Shown here: piece after piece, positions 55,219 to 62,927 of the stretch
Layout: each line of letters starts with the position of its first letter
How positions within the stretch are numbered: the stretch's first letter is position 1
Assembly: GCF_003269035.1 (NCBI RefSeq)
Contig: NZ_QLTK01000001.1
Coordinates: 737,011 to 801,010 of the forward strand
DNA length: 64,000 nt
From: Paraburkholderia bryophila
GTDB taxonomy: Bacteria > Pseudomonadota > Gammaproteobacteria > Burkholderiales > Burkholderiaceae
Reading direction: 5' to 3'
Translations under genes and position numbers: made by a program
The notes under the pieces: model-generated
The model's input: only the letters and a program-made list of their open reading frames with translations
The model's database searches: none
What the model was told of the DNA's origin: nothing

Positions 55219-55432
55219 GACCGCCATCCGAACATCCGGGTGACGCTTCACCAGGCCATGTCGGGCGAAGTGGTGGAGCGCGTACGCAGCGGAGAATTGG
55301 ACGCTGGTTTCACGCTGGCTGACGTTTCCGCAACGGGTCTGTCAGTCGACCGATTGAGCGAAATCGGCCTGGTCGTCGCGCTGCCACCAAAGTTCACATT
55401 GCAAGCCTATAGCCTAGGCTTGGCAGATATTG
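55219..55432 (+). pseudogene. LysR substrate-binding-domain remnant, cut by an IS3-family end
   Basis: The residues DRHPNIRVTLHQAMSGEVVERVRSGELDAGF match the start of a LysR ligand domain. An in-frame stop lies upstream at 55216, so the HTH half is missing. At 55433 the sequence passes into an IS3-type end (TGAACCGCC), so the gene was interrupted. Confidence 0.7.
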
Positions 55433-55812
55433 TGAACCGCCTCGGGAATCGTGGAGGCAGGTTGGTTTAAGTTGATGCGGGATCAGCGGCAGCTGTTTCA
55501 AGTTGCCGATGGTAATTTGCCTCAGCTTCGGCAGGCGGGATATCCGAGGGGTTCCATCAACCGATGATGATGAACTAGGCTACCCACTGCAGCGTTGCCA
55601 GTTCAACGGATTCCCGCGTTTTCCAGGTGCGGCGAAGAATCAGTTCAGCCTTGTACAAGCCATTGATCGTTTCAGCCAGGGCGTTGTCATAGCTGTCGCC
55701 CCGGCTGCCGACCGACGGTTCGATGCCCGCTTCGGCCAGCCGTTGGCTGTAGCGAATGCTGACGTATTGGGACCGTCTGTCCGAGTGGTTTATCAAGGTT
55801 CCGCCGTCGCCC
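55433..55812 (-). mobile_element. IS3-family transposase remnant (OrfB 3-prime end plus terminal repeat)
   Basis: The minus-strand frame INHSDRRSQYVSIRYSQRLA and VGSRGDSYDNALAETINGLYKAELI is the DDE integrase core end of IS3-type OrfB (the D and E of the catalytic triad visible as HSD and AE). The IS end TGAACCGCCTCGGGAATCG lies at 55433. The N-terminal two thirds are absent; the fragment joins a reverse-transcriptase remnant at about 55812. Confidence 0.8.
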
Positions 55813-56110
55813 GGGGCATTCCAGCCACATCCTGATCAGATGCAGCACACGCCGATCTACGATGCGTCGCGCGAGCGACAACATCAAGTCGGCGTGCGGA
55901 ATACTGCCAAAGTAGTCCGCCAGGTCCGCGTCAACGACGTCCGTTTGCCCTCGGTGCAGCCGTTCCTCCACCTCGATCACCGCCTGCTGGGCATTGCGGC
56001 CCGCACGATAAGCGTACTGATCCGGTGGAAGGTCCGCTTCGAAGATCGGTTCGAGCACCAGCATCGCTGCTGTCATGCACAGACGTGCATAGCTGGACCA
56101 TGGTGTGGGC
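55813..56110 (-). pseudogene. Group II intron reverse-transcriptase (LtrA-type) fragment
   Basis: About 100 residues: LCMTAAMLVLEPIFEADLPPDQYAYRAGRNAQQAVIEVE and VDADLADYFGSIPHADLM are RT motifs 0 to 2 of intron-encoded maturases. Catalytic YADD and the maturase domain are missing. Both ends are truncated; the downstream end is fused to the IS3 remnant. Confidence 0.82.
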
Positions 56111-56588
56111 ATGCGCGACTGCTTTCCGTCACACATGACTTTGACTGGCTAAATCGAATAACTGCGGTAACGCGTGCGTATGTTCCCGCTGCATTGATCG
56201 GTGAGGTCGCGAGTTTTTTCTAATTTATAAGTAATAGTCTGCGCATGGCGAGCATCCGCTCGCGCGATTTCTCGATCGAAATCGCAAAACAGGAACCTCT
56301 ATTAATTACGTCGCCTTCGGCGACCCATTTTTACGACCGCAAACCCTCGTGACGCATATGATGTCTCTTTATGCTGTCCTCGCTGACCTCATATCGACCG
56401 GCTTGTCACCCCGCGTATGTGCACTGCACACTGTACATATCGCAGTGCGCAGTGCGCAGTGCACATATCGCATTGCACATTCGATCAGCAAAGCGCGGAC
56501 GCACTCGGCATCGCAGATCATCCATAACACGTATTGATAATTGTAAAAGTAGATTTATATTCCATTTAATCAGTTATACTAATTTATA
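56111..56588. other. Non-coding region with hairpins and short repeats
   Basis: About 480 bp, AT-rich in parts. It contains adjacent hairpins GCGAGC/GCTCGC (56248-56263) and GCGATTTC/GAAATCGC (56264-56285), a GTCGCC/GGCGAC hairpin followed by ATTTTT near 56311-56330, three CGCAGTG heptamers (56441-56461) and ACATATCGC[A]-type repeats at 56435 and 56463. No gene is supported. Confidence 0.55.
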
Positions 56589-57395
56589 ATGATGGGAATC
56601 ATCCTCGGTGTATGCGCCATGCTCCATTCCGACAAAATCCGCTACATGCAGCGCCTCCAGCAGGCTGCGACCCATCAGCACTTCTTCTATACGTCGGGAC
56701 GAACGGACCTCGCGGGCTTCGACCGACTTGCAAAAAAATTCGCTGAAGCCTACGGCACGGAGCTCAGTCGCCAGACCAAGCACAAACGCCGAATGGCCGG
56801 TGAGGCCAGCACCTACCTGCATGCCGTACGATTGACTGCGCGGAGCGAAAACGGACAACGGTTTGTCGACTGGGTATTACTGGCAAGCGAAGGCCGTGGC
56901 CTCGTAACCCAGCGCGAGCAGCTTCAGGATCTACGCGATCCGCATTCGCGACTGAAATCATCGGATCAGCAACACGAACTGGTCCACGACGGCAAATCCT
57001 GGTCGTGGCGATTAACCCATCGCAGCTACAACCTGTGCCTCGATCGCATTCATCGGATCGCTTCATTGTCCCCGGATCGGCGCCGGCAGATCCAAATCGA
57101 TGGCGTCTTGCGGGATGCCGATGCCGAGATCCTGCTCGACCGGCTTTACGCTGAGCCGGGTTTTCGTCTCGTGCGTCGGCAGGTCGGCAAGCTTGTCGCC
57201 GAACTACGGCGCGACTGGAAACGCCTGCGGCCGGCCAGTGGGCCGCAATTGTCCAAACGTTCTTTCCTTGCTTATGTCCGTTTCCTGCCGGATCGGCCCG
57301 TGATTAGTGGACTGACGCATGCGGAAAGACGCGAGGCCTTTCTGTGCGCATTTCCCGAACAGGCTGAAAACACGGTCGTTTCCCGGCGTTACTGA
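56589..57395 (+). CDS. Hypothetical island protein, basic
   Basis: 268 residues, or 258 if translation begins at the ATG at 56619 (MLHSDKIRYMQRLQQAATH). It is rich in Arg and His, with long helical runs (DADAEILLDRLYAEPGFRLVRRQVGKLVAELRRDW), suggesting nucleic-acid binding. I do not recognise the family. It stands alone after a long regulatory-looking gap. Confidence 0.65.
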   Translation: MMGIILGVCAMLHSDKIRYMQRLQQAATHQHFFYTSGRTDLAGFDRLAKKFAEAYGTELSRQTKHKRRMAGEASTYLHAVRLTARSENGQRFVDWVLLASEGRGLVTQREQLQDLRDPHSRLKSSDQQHELVHDGKSWSWRLTHRSYNLCLDRIHRIASLSPDRRRQIQIDGVLRDADAEILLDRLYAEPGFRLVRRQVGKLVAELRRDWKRLRPASGPQLSKRSFLAYVRFLPDRPVISGLTHAERREAFLCAFPEQAENTVVSRRY

Positions 57396-57665
57396 TCAGA
57401 CGTAACGCTTCAGCGTCCCCAAATCAACATGGCCAGGTGACCAGGGGCGCGATCGATCCAACCGCGCCGGAAATCACCGCCGACAATGCAACGACCACTT
57501 CCCGGCCCTGTGCGCGAGGAAACAGGCGATCTGCGATCGCAATCATCCTTCCGTCCATTATCGGGTCCTCCACTCTCTACGTTAGGTCAAGCCCGGTATC
57601 CGAACTCGTATATAGGCACGTGTTCGACATAACGATGTGCCACGACAACCAACCGGAGCCATCAC
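57396..57665. other. Intergenic, no feature recognised
   Basis: 270 bp between two same-strand genes; a short dyad AACGCTTCAGCGT lies near 57411. Otherwise nothing is identifiable except the ribosome site CGGAGCC before the next gene. Confidence 0.4.
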
Positions 57666-58028
57666 ATGTCGACTCGCGACCCCTTCCAGGAATTTCTCAA
57701 CCAGATCCTGCACAATAACCAGCCCAACCAGGACCTCGTCGACGATGGGGTTCCTGCCCTGCGCCAGCTGTTCGCCATCGCCCACGAGGACTCGGGAGCG
57801 AGCTATGTCGTTACCCTGTTCCTGCTCGGCCTGTACAACTCGAAGCGTTTCCCGTTTCAGCTCACCGACCTGCGCATGCTCGACCGGGAATGCTTCGACG
57901 ACGTACTTCGTGTTCTTAAGATGGACACCCTAGCCTGCTCGCACAGCATCGATCAATATTTTTGCCTTGGTACAAAACGCTTTGAGCAACTGGCGATCGA
58001 CTGGGGGCTCATTGACTCATCCGACTAA
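57666..58028 (+). CDS. Hypothetical protein (DUF7673-like)
   Basis: 120 residues: DDGVPALRQLFAIAHEDSGASYVVTLFLLGLYNSKRFPFQLTDLRMLDRECFDDVLRVLKMD. The pattern resembles small proteins found on integrative elements and plasmids of proteobacteria (recalled as DUF7673, unverified). Function unknown. A strong dyad follows at 58040. Confidence 0.7.
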   Translation: MSTRDPFQEFLNQILHNNQPNQDLVDDGVPALRQLFAIAHEDSGASYVVTLFLLGLYNSKRFPFQLTDLRMLDRECFDDVLRVLKMDTLACSHSIDQYFCLGTKRFEQLAIDWGLIDSSD

Positions 58029-58039
58029 TTGACGCAACG

Positions 58040-58060
58040 CCCCGTGGCAATGCCACGGGG
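58040..58060. terminator. GC-rich dyad between convergent island genes
   Basis: CCCCGTGG and CCACGGGG arms around CAATG, located between the convergent DUF7673-like and antitoxin genes. No clear T-tract follows, so it is only a possible terminator. Confidence 0.45.
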
Positions 58061-58087
58061 AGAAAGCCCAGGCACGGAATCGTTCTA

Positions 58088-58327
58088 TCAGAACATCCGG
58101 TACTTTTTAAACGGAAGCCCATGTTGCTCAACGTAAGCGTTGGAGCTCTCGATGGCCTCCGCGTTTTCCTTCAGCCAAAGCTCGGCACGCCTGTCGGACA
58201 TGGCGCGGGCAAGTTCCGCTTCTGTCACGTTCGAGACATCAACGCCCAGAATTTTTGCGTCAGAAAGAAGGTTTTCAGTCGGCGAGACATTTGCCCTTCT
58301 TTCCGGGATGCCGGTACAGGTTGCCAT
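58088..58327 (-). CDS. ccdA: CcdA-type antitoxin, orphan
   Basis: 79 residues from MATCTGIPERRANVSPTENLL. NVSPTENLLSDAKILGVDVS is the ribbon-helix-helix start, and DRRAELWLKENAEAIESSNAYVEQHGLPFKKYRMF is the classical CcdA C-terminal helix that wraps the gyrase poison CcdB. No CcdB-like frame follows on the minus strand before the next gene. GGAG precedes the ATG. Possibly it protects against an incoming CcdB-bearing plasmid. Confidence 0.82.
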   Translation of the reverse strand: MATCTGIPERRANVSPTENLLSDAKILGVDVSNVTEAELARAMSDRRAELWLKENAEAIESSNAYVEQHGLPFKKYRMF

Positions 58328-58451
58328 CGTCAATCTCCACGCTGATCATCAGTAAGCACAGCGTCAACACATGGTGTATCCTCTTCCCTGATTCTAGAAC
58401 GCAAAATACGGCCCGGTTCCGCCCGGCGTCGAGGCATTGTCGATGGCGGCC

Positions 58452-59222
58452 TTAGCGCGCAGCTGGTGTGTCAGCCCCCAGGCGCTTCAGACCATCCACG
58501 AAGCCGCCGACGTAATCCGGGCTGAATTCGAACGTCAAACCCTTGCGAACCTCGTGTGCGACCGTCACCGGCTTGTAGCCGTCGCTCGTCGACTCATATT
58601 TCGTCAGCGTCTTGCCCGCGAAAATCCGGACAGGCTGATTCTGGCGATACGCATCCTCAAGCACGCTGGCCGGCAGGTCGATCATCTGGGTCCACGAGGC
58701 CCCGCTACCGGTGCTGTTGAAGCATTCGAGGTTCTTGATCGTCTCGCCATTCATGTCGGCGACGTGGCCGAGCGGCACATAGGTACCGTCGCTCTTCACC
58801 AGCCAGAACTCGATGCCCTGGCCCGCATGGAAACCGTGATAGCCATGCACGACCTCGTTATCGGTCGGGCAGCGCTCTTCCGGATGATTCGTGCGCCACG
58901 CATCGACAAAGCCACCGTTCACGATCACGCCAGCGACGATCCGGTATGCCTGTGCGTGCCCGGCCGTGTTGTAGTTCGTCAAGGCCAGTTGCAGATTCAG
59001 ATCGAGCCAGCCGTGGAAATCCGGGTCGTTGACGAACTGCTGCCGGTAAAGCTGCGGTGCGGCATACGTCCGGACCATATTACAACCGTCGCAGCCGGGA
59101 TATCCGGTCCTGACCGCGACCTTCCCGGCGACCTGGTCCCGCGTAAGCGGTGCGGTGCTGACTGCGCAGCCAGACAGCACAATGACACCCGCGAGCGATG
59201 CGGCAAACAGAAACTTCTTCAT
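58452..59222 (-). CDS. Predicted lipoprotein, unknown function
   Basis: 256 residues. MKKFLFAASLAGVIVLSGCAV is a lipoprotein signal with lipobox LSGC (C19). The mature part has several cysteines (GYPGCDGCN, EERCPTD, NLECFN) and conserved-looking FHGWLDLNLQLALTNYNTAGHAQ. It is probably anchored in the envelope. No family is recognised. The only neighbours are island genes, so an entry-exclusion or surface role is conceivable but not shown. Confidence 0.7.
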   Translation of the reverse strand: MKKFLFAASLAGVIVLSGCAVSTAPLTRDQVAGKVAVRTGYPGCDGCNMVRTYAAPQLYRQQFVNDPDFHGWLDLNLQLALTNYNTAGHAQAYRIVAGVIVNGGFVDAWRTNHPEERCPTDNEVVHGYHGFHAGQGIEFWLVKSDGTYVPLGHVADMNGETIKNLECFNSTGSGASWTQMIDLPASVLEDAYRQNQPVRIFAGKTLTKYESTSDGYKPVTVAHEVRKGLTFEFSPDYVGGFVDGLKRLGADTPAAR

Positions 59223-59603
59223 TGTTGATCCCCGAATAGAAAACGACGCGCAGCAGTGGACAGCATCCTGCCCACGGCATGGATGACAACCAGATGGATA
59301 GGCAGCTGGAACCTGAAAACGATTTAGGTCAGGCAGGCGCGTGCTCGGTGCGTCACGGCGAGGTATTTCGACTTTGACTTCTCAATTTCTGTGGCCCCGA
59401 GGTGCTGTCTTGTTCTTCCGGCGCAAATTTCCACCGGAGAGCTGCGTTATTTGTAGCTGTTACCTGAATAGGTTGCTACGATATTCGTAGCATGTCAACT
59501 GACAGCCTGATCATGCCAGGGAGCCATCCCGACGAGTCGATGTCATGTGGAGCATCCGCTTCCCGCGGAGTAGCCCGGAGACTCGCAACAGAAGGGAAAC
59601 AAG
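59223..59603. other. Divergent intergenic region with an operator palindrome
   Basis: About 380 bp between the lipoprotein and the membrane-protein gene. Its only clear element is the GCTACGA-TAT-TCGTAGC palindrome at 59475-59491. No gene is supported. Confidence 0.5.
59475..59491. promoter_or_regulatory. CTACGA-N3-TCGTAG palindrome, copy 1
   Basis: GCTACGA TAT TCGTAGC, perfect 7-bp arms. The same motif occurs twice upstream of the xre gene (60617 and 60651), suggesting that the Xre protein controls the 59604 gene too. Confidence 0.65.
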
Positions 59604-60071
59604 ATGAGGTCGCTGATACTGGCCTATAGCCGATTGGCCCGGGCACCGTTCATGATTCGGACATTGGTGGGTCTGCTGACGTTTGCAACGGCGGTCCTGA
59701 TCGAAGTTTTGCTGGATGCTGTCTGGACGCATTTCCACATCGACCTGTATACCGCCGACCGCTTCGTGCACGTGGTCGCCTCGCCCATCGTCGGTCTGCT
59801 GGTTGCGCCCATGCTGTCTTCTCTCGCCCCCCTATTTCATGGAGTGCCGTCAGGCAGAACGCAGCGATTTGACGGTGACGATCCATTCGATGGAGGAAAT
59901 GAAGTGACTTCTCATGCCCTGCGTCACGACGACTTCGATTTCCCCAAGCTTCACGACGACGACTCACGGGATTGGCCGGGACGTCTCGACTCGGGCGCGG
60001 ACTGGCGCACTGATCCCAGCTATTCGTGGTTTTCGGAAAACATTTTCTACGACGATCCACATCGGTCGTGA
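59604..60071 (+). CDS. Membrane protein, unknown function
   Basis: 155 residues. Two hydrophobic segments (TLVGLLTFATAVLIEVLLDAV and VVASPIVGLLVAPMLSSLAPL) precede a strongly acidic, Asp/His-rich tail (FDGDDPFDGG, LRHDDFDFPKLHDDDSRDW). A GAAGGG ribosome site is present. The family is not recognised. The next two tiny genes follow closely, so a small operon is likely. Confidence 0.65.
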   Translation: MRSLILAYSRLARAPFMIRTLVGLLTFATAVLIEVLLDAVWTHFHIDLYTADRFVHVVASPIVGLLVAPMLSSLAPLFHGVPSGRTQRFDGDDPFDGGNEVTSHALRHDDFDFPKLHDDDSRDWPGRLDSGADWRTDPSYSWFSENIFYDDPHRS

Positions 60072-60128
60072 AACCATGCGGGCTGACTATTCCCCGCGGG
60101 TTTCGCACGTCTCGAAGGAGTATCTCCA

Positions 60129-60308
60129 ATGAATGCTTTCATGCGCGAATTCATCAAGGCGGCCAGGGAGGCCCCACGGCTATTCTTCCTGCCACTCACC
60201 GGTGCAATTGAAGCGGTTCGCCGGGAGGTGGGTGACAGCCGATGCGGTCGGGACCCGGAAGAGCCCGCCAATGCCCGCTCCCATCGTGGTATCCACGATT
60301 CGCGCTGA
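60129..60308 (+). CDS. Short hypothetical protein (59 aa)
   Basis: Begins MNAFMREFIKAAREAPRLFF, preceded by a strong AAGGAG ribosome site (60115-60120). It is amphipathic at first, then basic. Its end overlaps the next reading frame by 67 bases. Reality is supported mainly by the ribosome site and the operon position. Confidence 0.5.
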   Translation: MNAFMREFIKAAREAPRLFFLPLTGAIEAVRREVGDSRCGRDPEEPANARSHRGIHDSR

Positions 60309-60493
60309 TCGGGAATCACCGGGCACGGACCGAGTCCTATACCGATTTCCCTGACCTGATACGAGTCTTGGCGCTGACCCTATACATTCTTGCCGTCGGC
60401 ATCCCGATTGTGATCGGCGCATTCTGGCTGGCAGTGAAGCAACTCGAAGCCGAGAAGGCGAAGAAAGCTCGCGACGAGAAGCGGCAGGCGTAG
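60242..60493 (+). CDS. Small membrane protein (83 aa)
   Basis: The ATG at 60242 follows GGAGGTGGG. A single hydrophobic helix (DLIRVLALTLYILAVGIPIVIGAFWLAV) precedes a charged Lys/Glu tail (KQLEAEKAKKARDEKRQA). The first 35 residues overlap the preceding gene in another frame. Unknown function. Confidence 0.5.
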   Translation: MRSGPGRARQCPLPSWYPRFALIGNHRARTESYTDFPDLIRVLALTLYILAVGIPIVIGAFWLAVKQLEAEKAKKARDEKRQA

Positions 60494-60616
60494 GCAGGTG
60501 CCTGAGGCACCACTCTCGATCGACGCCGATAGAACGCTCCTGACATCGACAGGCTTCCTTGCACCGGTTCGCAACCAGAGACCGGCTTGTCACCCTCTGG
60601 ATTATCGCGCACCAAC

Positions 60617-60633
60617 ACTACGATCTTCGTAGT
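60617..60633. promoter_or_regulatory. CTACGA-N3-TCGTAG palindrome, copy 2
   Basis: ACTACGA TCT TCGTAGT, perfect 7-bp arms, 58 bp before the xre start. Its centre is 34 bp from the copy-3 centre. Confidence 0.7.
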
Positions 60634-60650
60634 ATCTGGAAAATCCATTA

Positions 60651-60667
60651 ACTACGACATTCGTAAC
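60651..60667. promoter_or_regulatory. CTACGA-N3-TCGTAG palindrome, copy 3
   Basis: ACTACGA CAT TCGTAAC, imperfect copy (five of seven arm pairs), 24 bp before the xre start. Two adjacent sites suggest cooperative autoregulation. Confidence 0.6.
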
Positions 60668-60690
60668 CTTGGAAGATACAGGGTTACGCA

Positions 60691-61002
60691 ATGTCGGCAG
60701 CAGGAAATACGGTTTTTGGAAGTCGGCTGAAAGAAGCCCGGCTTCGCGCCGGCCTGTCGCAAAAATCGCTTGGCATCGCGGCCGGCCTTGATCCGTTCGT
60801 CGCCAGCACGCGCATTAATCGCTATGAACTGGATATCCACAAGGTGGATTACCCGTTCGCCTGCCGGCTGGCGGCTGAGCTTTCGGTACCCGTGGCCTAC
60901 TTCTATACAGACGACGACGAACTGGCGGAATTGATCCTGCTGTACGGACAGGCATCGAAACGGGGACGAAGCCGGTTGCTTGCCGCTGCCCGCGAAATGT
61001 AA
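60691..61002 (+). CDS. Xre-family regulator
   Basis: 103 residues. FGSRLKEARLRAGLSQKSLGIAAGLDPFVASTRINRYELDIHKVDYPFACRLAAELSVPVAYFY is a helix-turn-helix of the Cro/C1 type with a longer recognition loop. The two palindromes just upstream are probably its operators. A typical maintenance/copy-control or lysogeny-like regulator of a mobile element. Confidence 0.88.
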   Translation: MSAAGNTVFGSRLKEARLRAGLSQKSLGIAAGLDPFVASTRINRYELDIHKVDYPFACRLAAELSVPVAYFYTDDDELAELILLYGQASKRGRSRLLAAAREM

Positions 61003-62208
61003 TCGCACGCGGTCCTGGCGCAGACCCCGCCTGTATCGGTATACCCGCTGAACCGGCAACAGAAAGGAAAACTGCCGGGTTGAACTACCCCGGCAGCGGT
61101 TGTGCGCCACGTCCTGTGACGACTTTGGCCATGCGGCCGTCGGTCTGATGTTTTTACTACGTCGTTTCTCCGTGAAAATGAGCAGGGCTGCCACGCCCTG
61201 CCATGGTTCAGAACACACTCGTACACTTCAAAATACCGCCCCGGCCTTTCGCTCCGCCCGGACAACCGTCAGGTCTGCCCTCGCATCGCTGCTAATCAGC
61301 CAGTCTCCCTCACCTTTACCTTGCCCGGTGCCACCCGGGCTCTATCGGTATGTCGGTGATTCCCACGTTAGTCACGTACGTCGACATGACACGCCGCCGC
61401 GCTCTGCTATCAATGATTGGCCCTGTGGGCCTACCCCGCCTTGCGGCGGGTTTCAGGGGGGCGAGGTTCCAGAGCCCCTCCCTTACTGCATTGACGCTTC
61501 ATCACGCCCTGACTAGCTGATCCACCTCCCGGCGAACCAGCCAGCGGCTTGTCACGACTTACCCGGATGCATCCTCTGCGGATGCAACGTACGGCTTGAG
61601 CTATCCAGCGATCTCATTAGCTTGCGCCAACAAGTACCAGACGATCCAGATTTCTCCTCACGTCCCTGCGCCATTCCTGACGCCTCAGCAGCCCACCGCC
61701 CGGGACACCGTCCAACCCTCTCGGGCCGCCCGTTGTCGGGATTCCCACCCATTCGCACGTGGCAGGGTTACCTCAGTCACCTGAGGCCCCGTGTCCGTGT
61801 CGCCCAACTTCCCGCTCCGCAGAACTGGATTGGGTCGAAGGGGACATTGCAGCCCCCAGCGCCCTGCGTAACGTGGCGAGCCCGATTATGGGCACCACGC
61901 TTCAGCGGTCAATTTCAATCGATTGGCAGTCGACTGAAACAGAAGTGCACGAACATGTCTGGGATTGGCAGCCCCGGCACATTCAGGAGAGTGTGTAGAC
62001 CACCGATCCTTTCACAGATCGCATAGTTATCCTAACAGCAATTCCGGAAATCACCATACGCGCGCCTGTTATAGGGATATTCGTCGAGCGGCAGGGTAAC
62101 GGGTACGCATACTCGGCCGATCCCGTTTTATCAATTCGCGTTCGCCATCACCCGCTGTCAGGCCAAACACCAATCCCATCGTGGCCCGGCGCAACAGGAG
62201 AATGAGCA
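61003..62208 (-). other. About 1.2 kb structured non-coding DNA (possible group II intron RNA remnant)
   Basis: No frame in this region has a credible start, composition or motif. The minus strand carries many hairpins (CCCGCCGCAAGGCGGGG near 61440, TGCATCC/GGATGCA near 61575, a CTGCCGGG dyad near 61080). Near 61806 on the minus strand GGCGACACGGACACGGGG resembles a decayed group II intron start (GUGCGAC...). Together with the RT fragment on the same strand this suggests intron debris, but the assignment is uncertain. The strand is given for that hypothesis. Confidence 0.4.
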
Positions 62209-62589
62209 ATGGAAAACGTCCCTCAATCCGCAAAGCACGTCGCGTGCGATTTCTTTCTTGATGTCGAATTGCTTTGTATCGTGCGCGATGAGGCGGTGTT
62301 CGATTTCGGTGAAGAAGTTCGCGTTATCCGGCTGGAGAACAGTGCAGCGCAGGTTGGCGAAGTCGGGCGCCTGGTGGTATTTCACACCGGGCACGGCGAA
62401 CGGTGGCAGTTTCGCCCCTATCGATCAGGCAGCTGGCGCAGGGTGCCCGAACTGGACACCCCGTCATGCTGGACCTGGCGCTGCATAGAAACCGGCGAAT
62501 TCACCGCCACCGCGATCGGCACCCTGCCGAGCCGTAAGCCAACCGCTCATCTTCCACCGGAAGATGAGGGCAACGGGTTGCCGTTTTAA
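62209..62589 (+). CDS. Island protein A2 with SSB-like C-terminal tip
   Basis: 126 residues, paralogue of the protein at 52778-53155: MENVPQ..., VGEVGRLVVFHTG, QFRPYRSGSWRRVPELDTP, WRCIETGEF and the end PPEDEGNGLPF. The acidic tail plus LPF again resembles the SSB partner-binding tip. Leader and terminator are also copied, so the unit is a duplicated cassette. Function unknown; it probably works with DNA replication or repair proteins. Confidence 0.82.
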   Translation: MENVPQSAKHVACDFFLDVELLCIVRDEAVFDFGEEVRVIRLENSAAQVGEVGRLVVFHTGHGERWQFRPYRSGSWRRVPELDTPSCWTWRCIETGEFTATAIGTLPSRKPTAHLPPEDEGNGLPF

Positions 62590-62599
62590 TGAAGGACAC

Positions 62600-62625
62600 A
62601 GGAGGGCAAATCGCCCTCCTGTTTT
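62600..62625 (+). terminator. Terminator after island protein A2
   Basis: AGGAGGGC and GCCCTCCT arms, 5-base loop AAATC, then GTTTT. Homologous to the terminator at 53167. Confidence 0.88.
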
Positions 62626-62927
62626 GACTTGAGGCGTCCGACCGGCCGAGTGCAACCCGAAGCTGCCTGTGGATGACCTCCCGCCGGAAGGGCGGATTGC
62701 AAAGCTGTAGCGGATGTCCGAAATGCTATATGAAGAAAACGTAGCCGAGAGAACAAATTGAAAGTTGACATGACGGTCGGCGATCGACGCAGAGCTGCTG
62801 TGGTGCCCGTGCCAGCGCTGCTGCGAGACCATGAAAGTGAGCGAGCGCGTGTGCCATTCGCGTCATTGGAATTCCCCACGCTCCGTAATTCGCAAGAAGT
62901 GTCATCTCCTTCCCTCTAGGGGTTCGA
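62626..62927. other. Intergenic, nothing recognised
   Basis: About 300 bp between the A2 terminator and the end of the broken nuclease-like gene. It has short spurious frames only. Confidence 0.45.

Noticed and set aside
56417..56480. Short repeats considered as a CRISPR array
   Set aside because: Units are 7-14 bp, irregular and without unique spacers of constant length.
60652..61218. Minus-strand frame of 188 codons opposite the xre gene
   Set aside because: No start signal or family motif; it runs antisense through the convincing Xre helix-turn-helix and its operators.
61540..61600. Resemblance of the minus strand to the 3-prime end of 16S rRNA (AAGTCGTGACAAG, GGTGGATCA)
   Set aside because: Only short matches; the flanking helix sequences and the anti-Shine-Dalgarno end are absent, so it is taken as chance.
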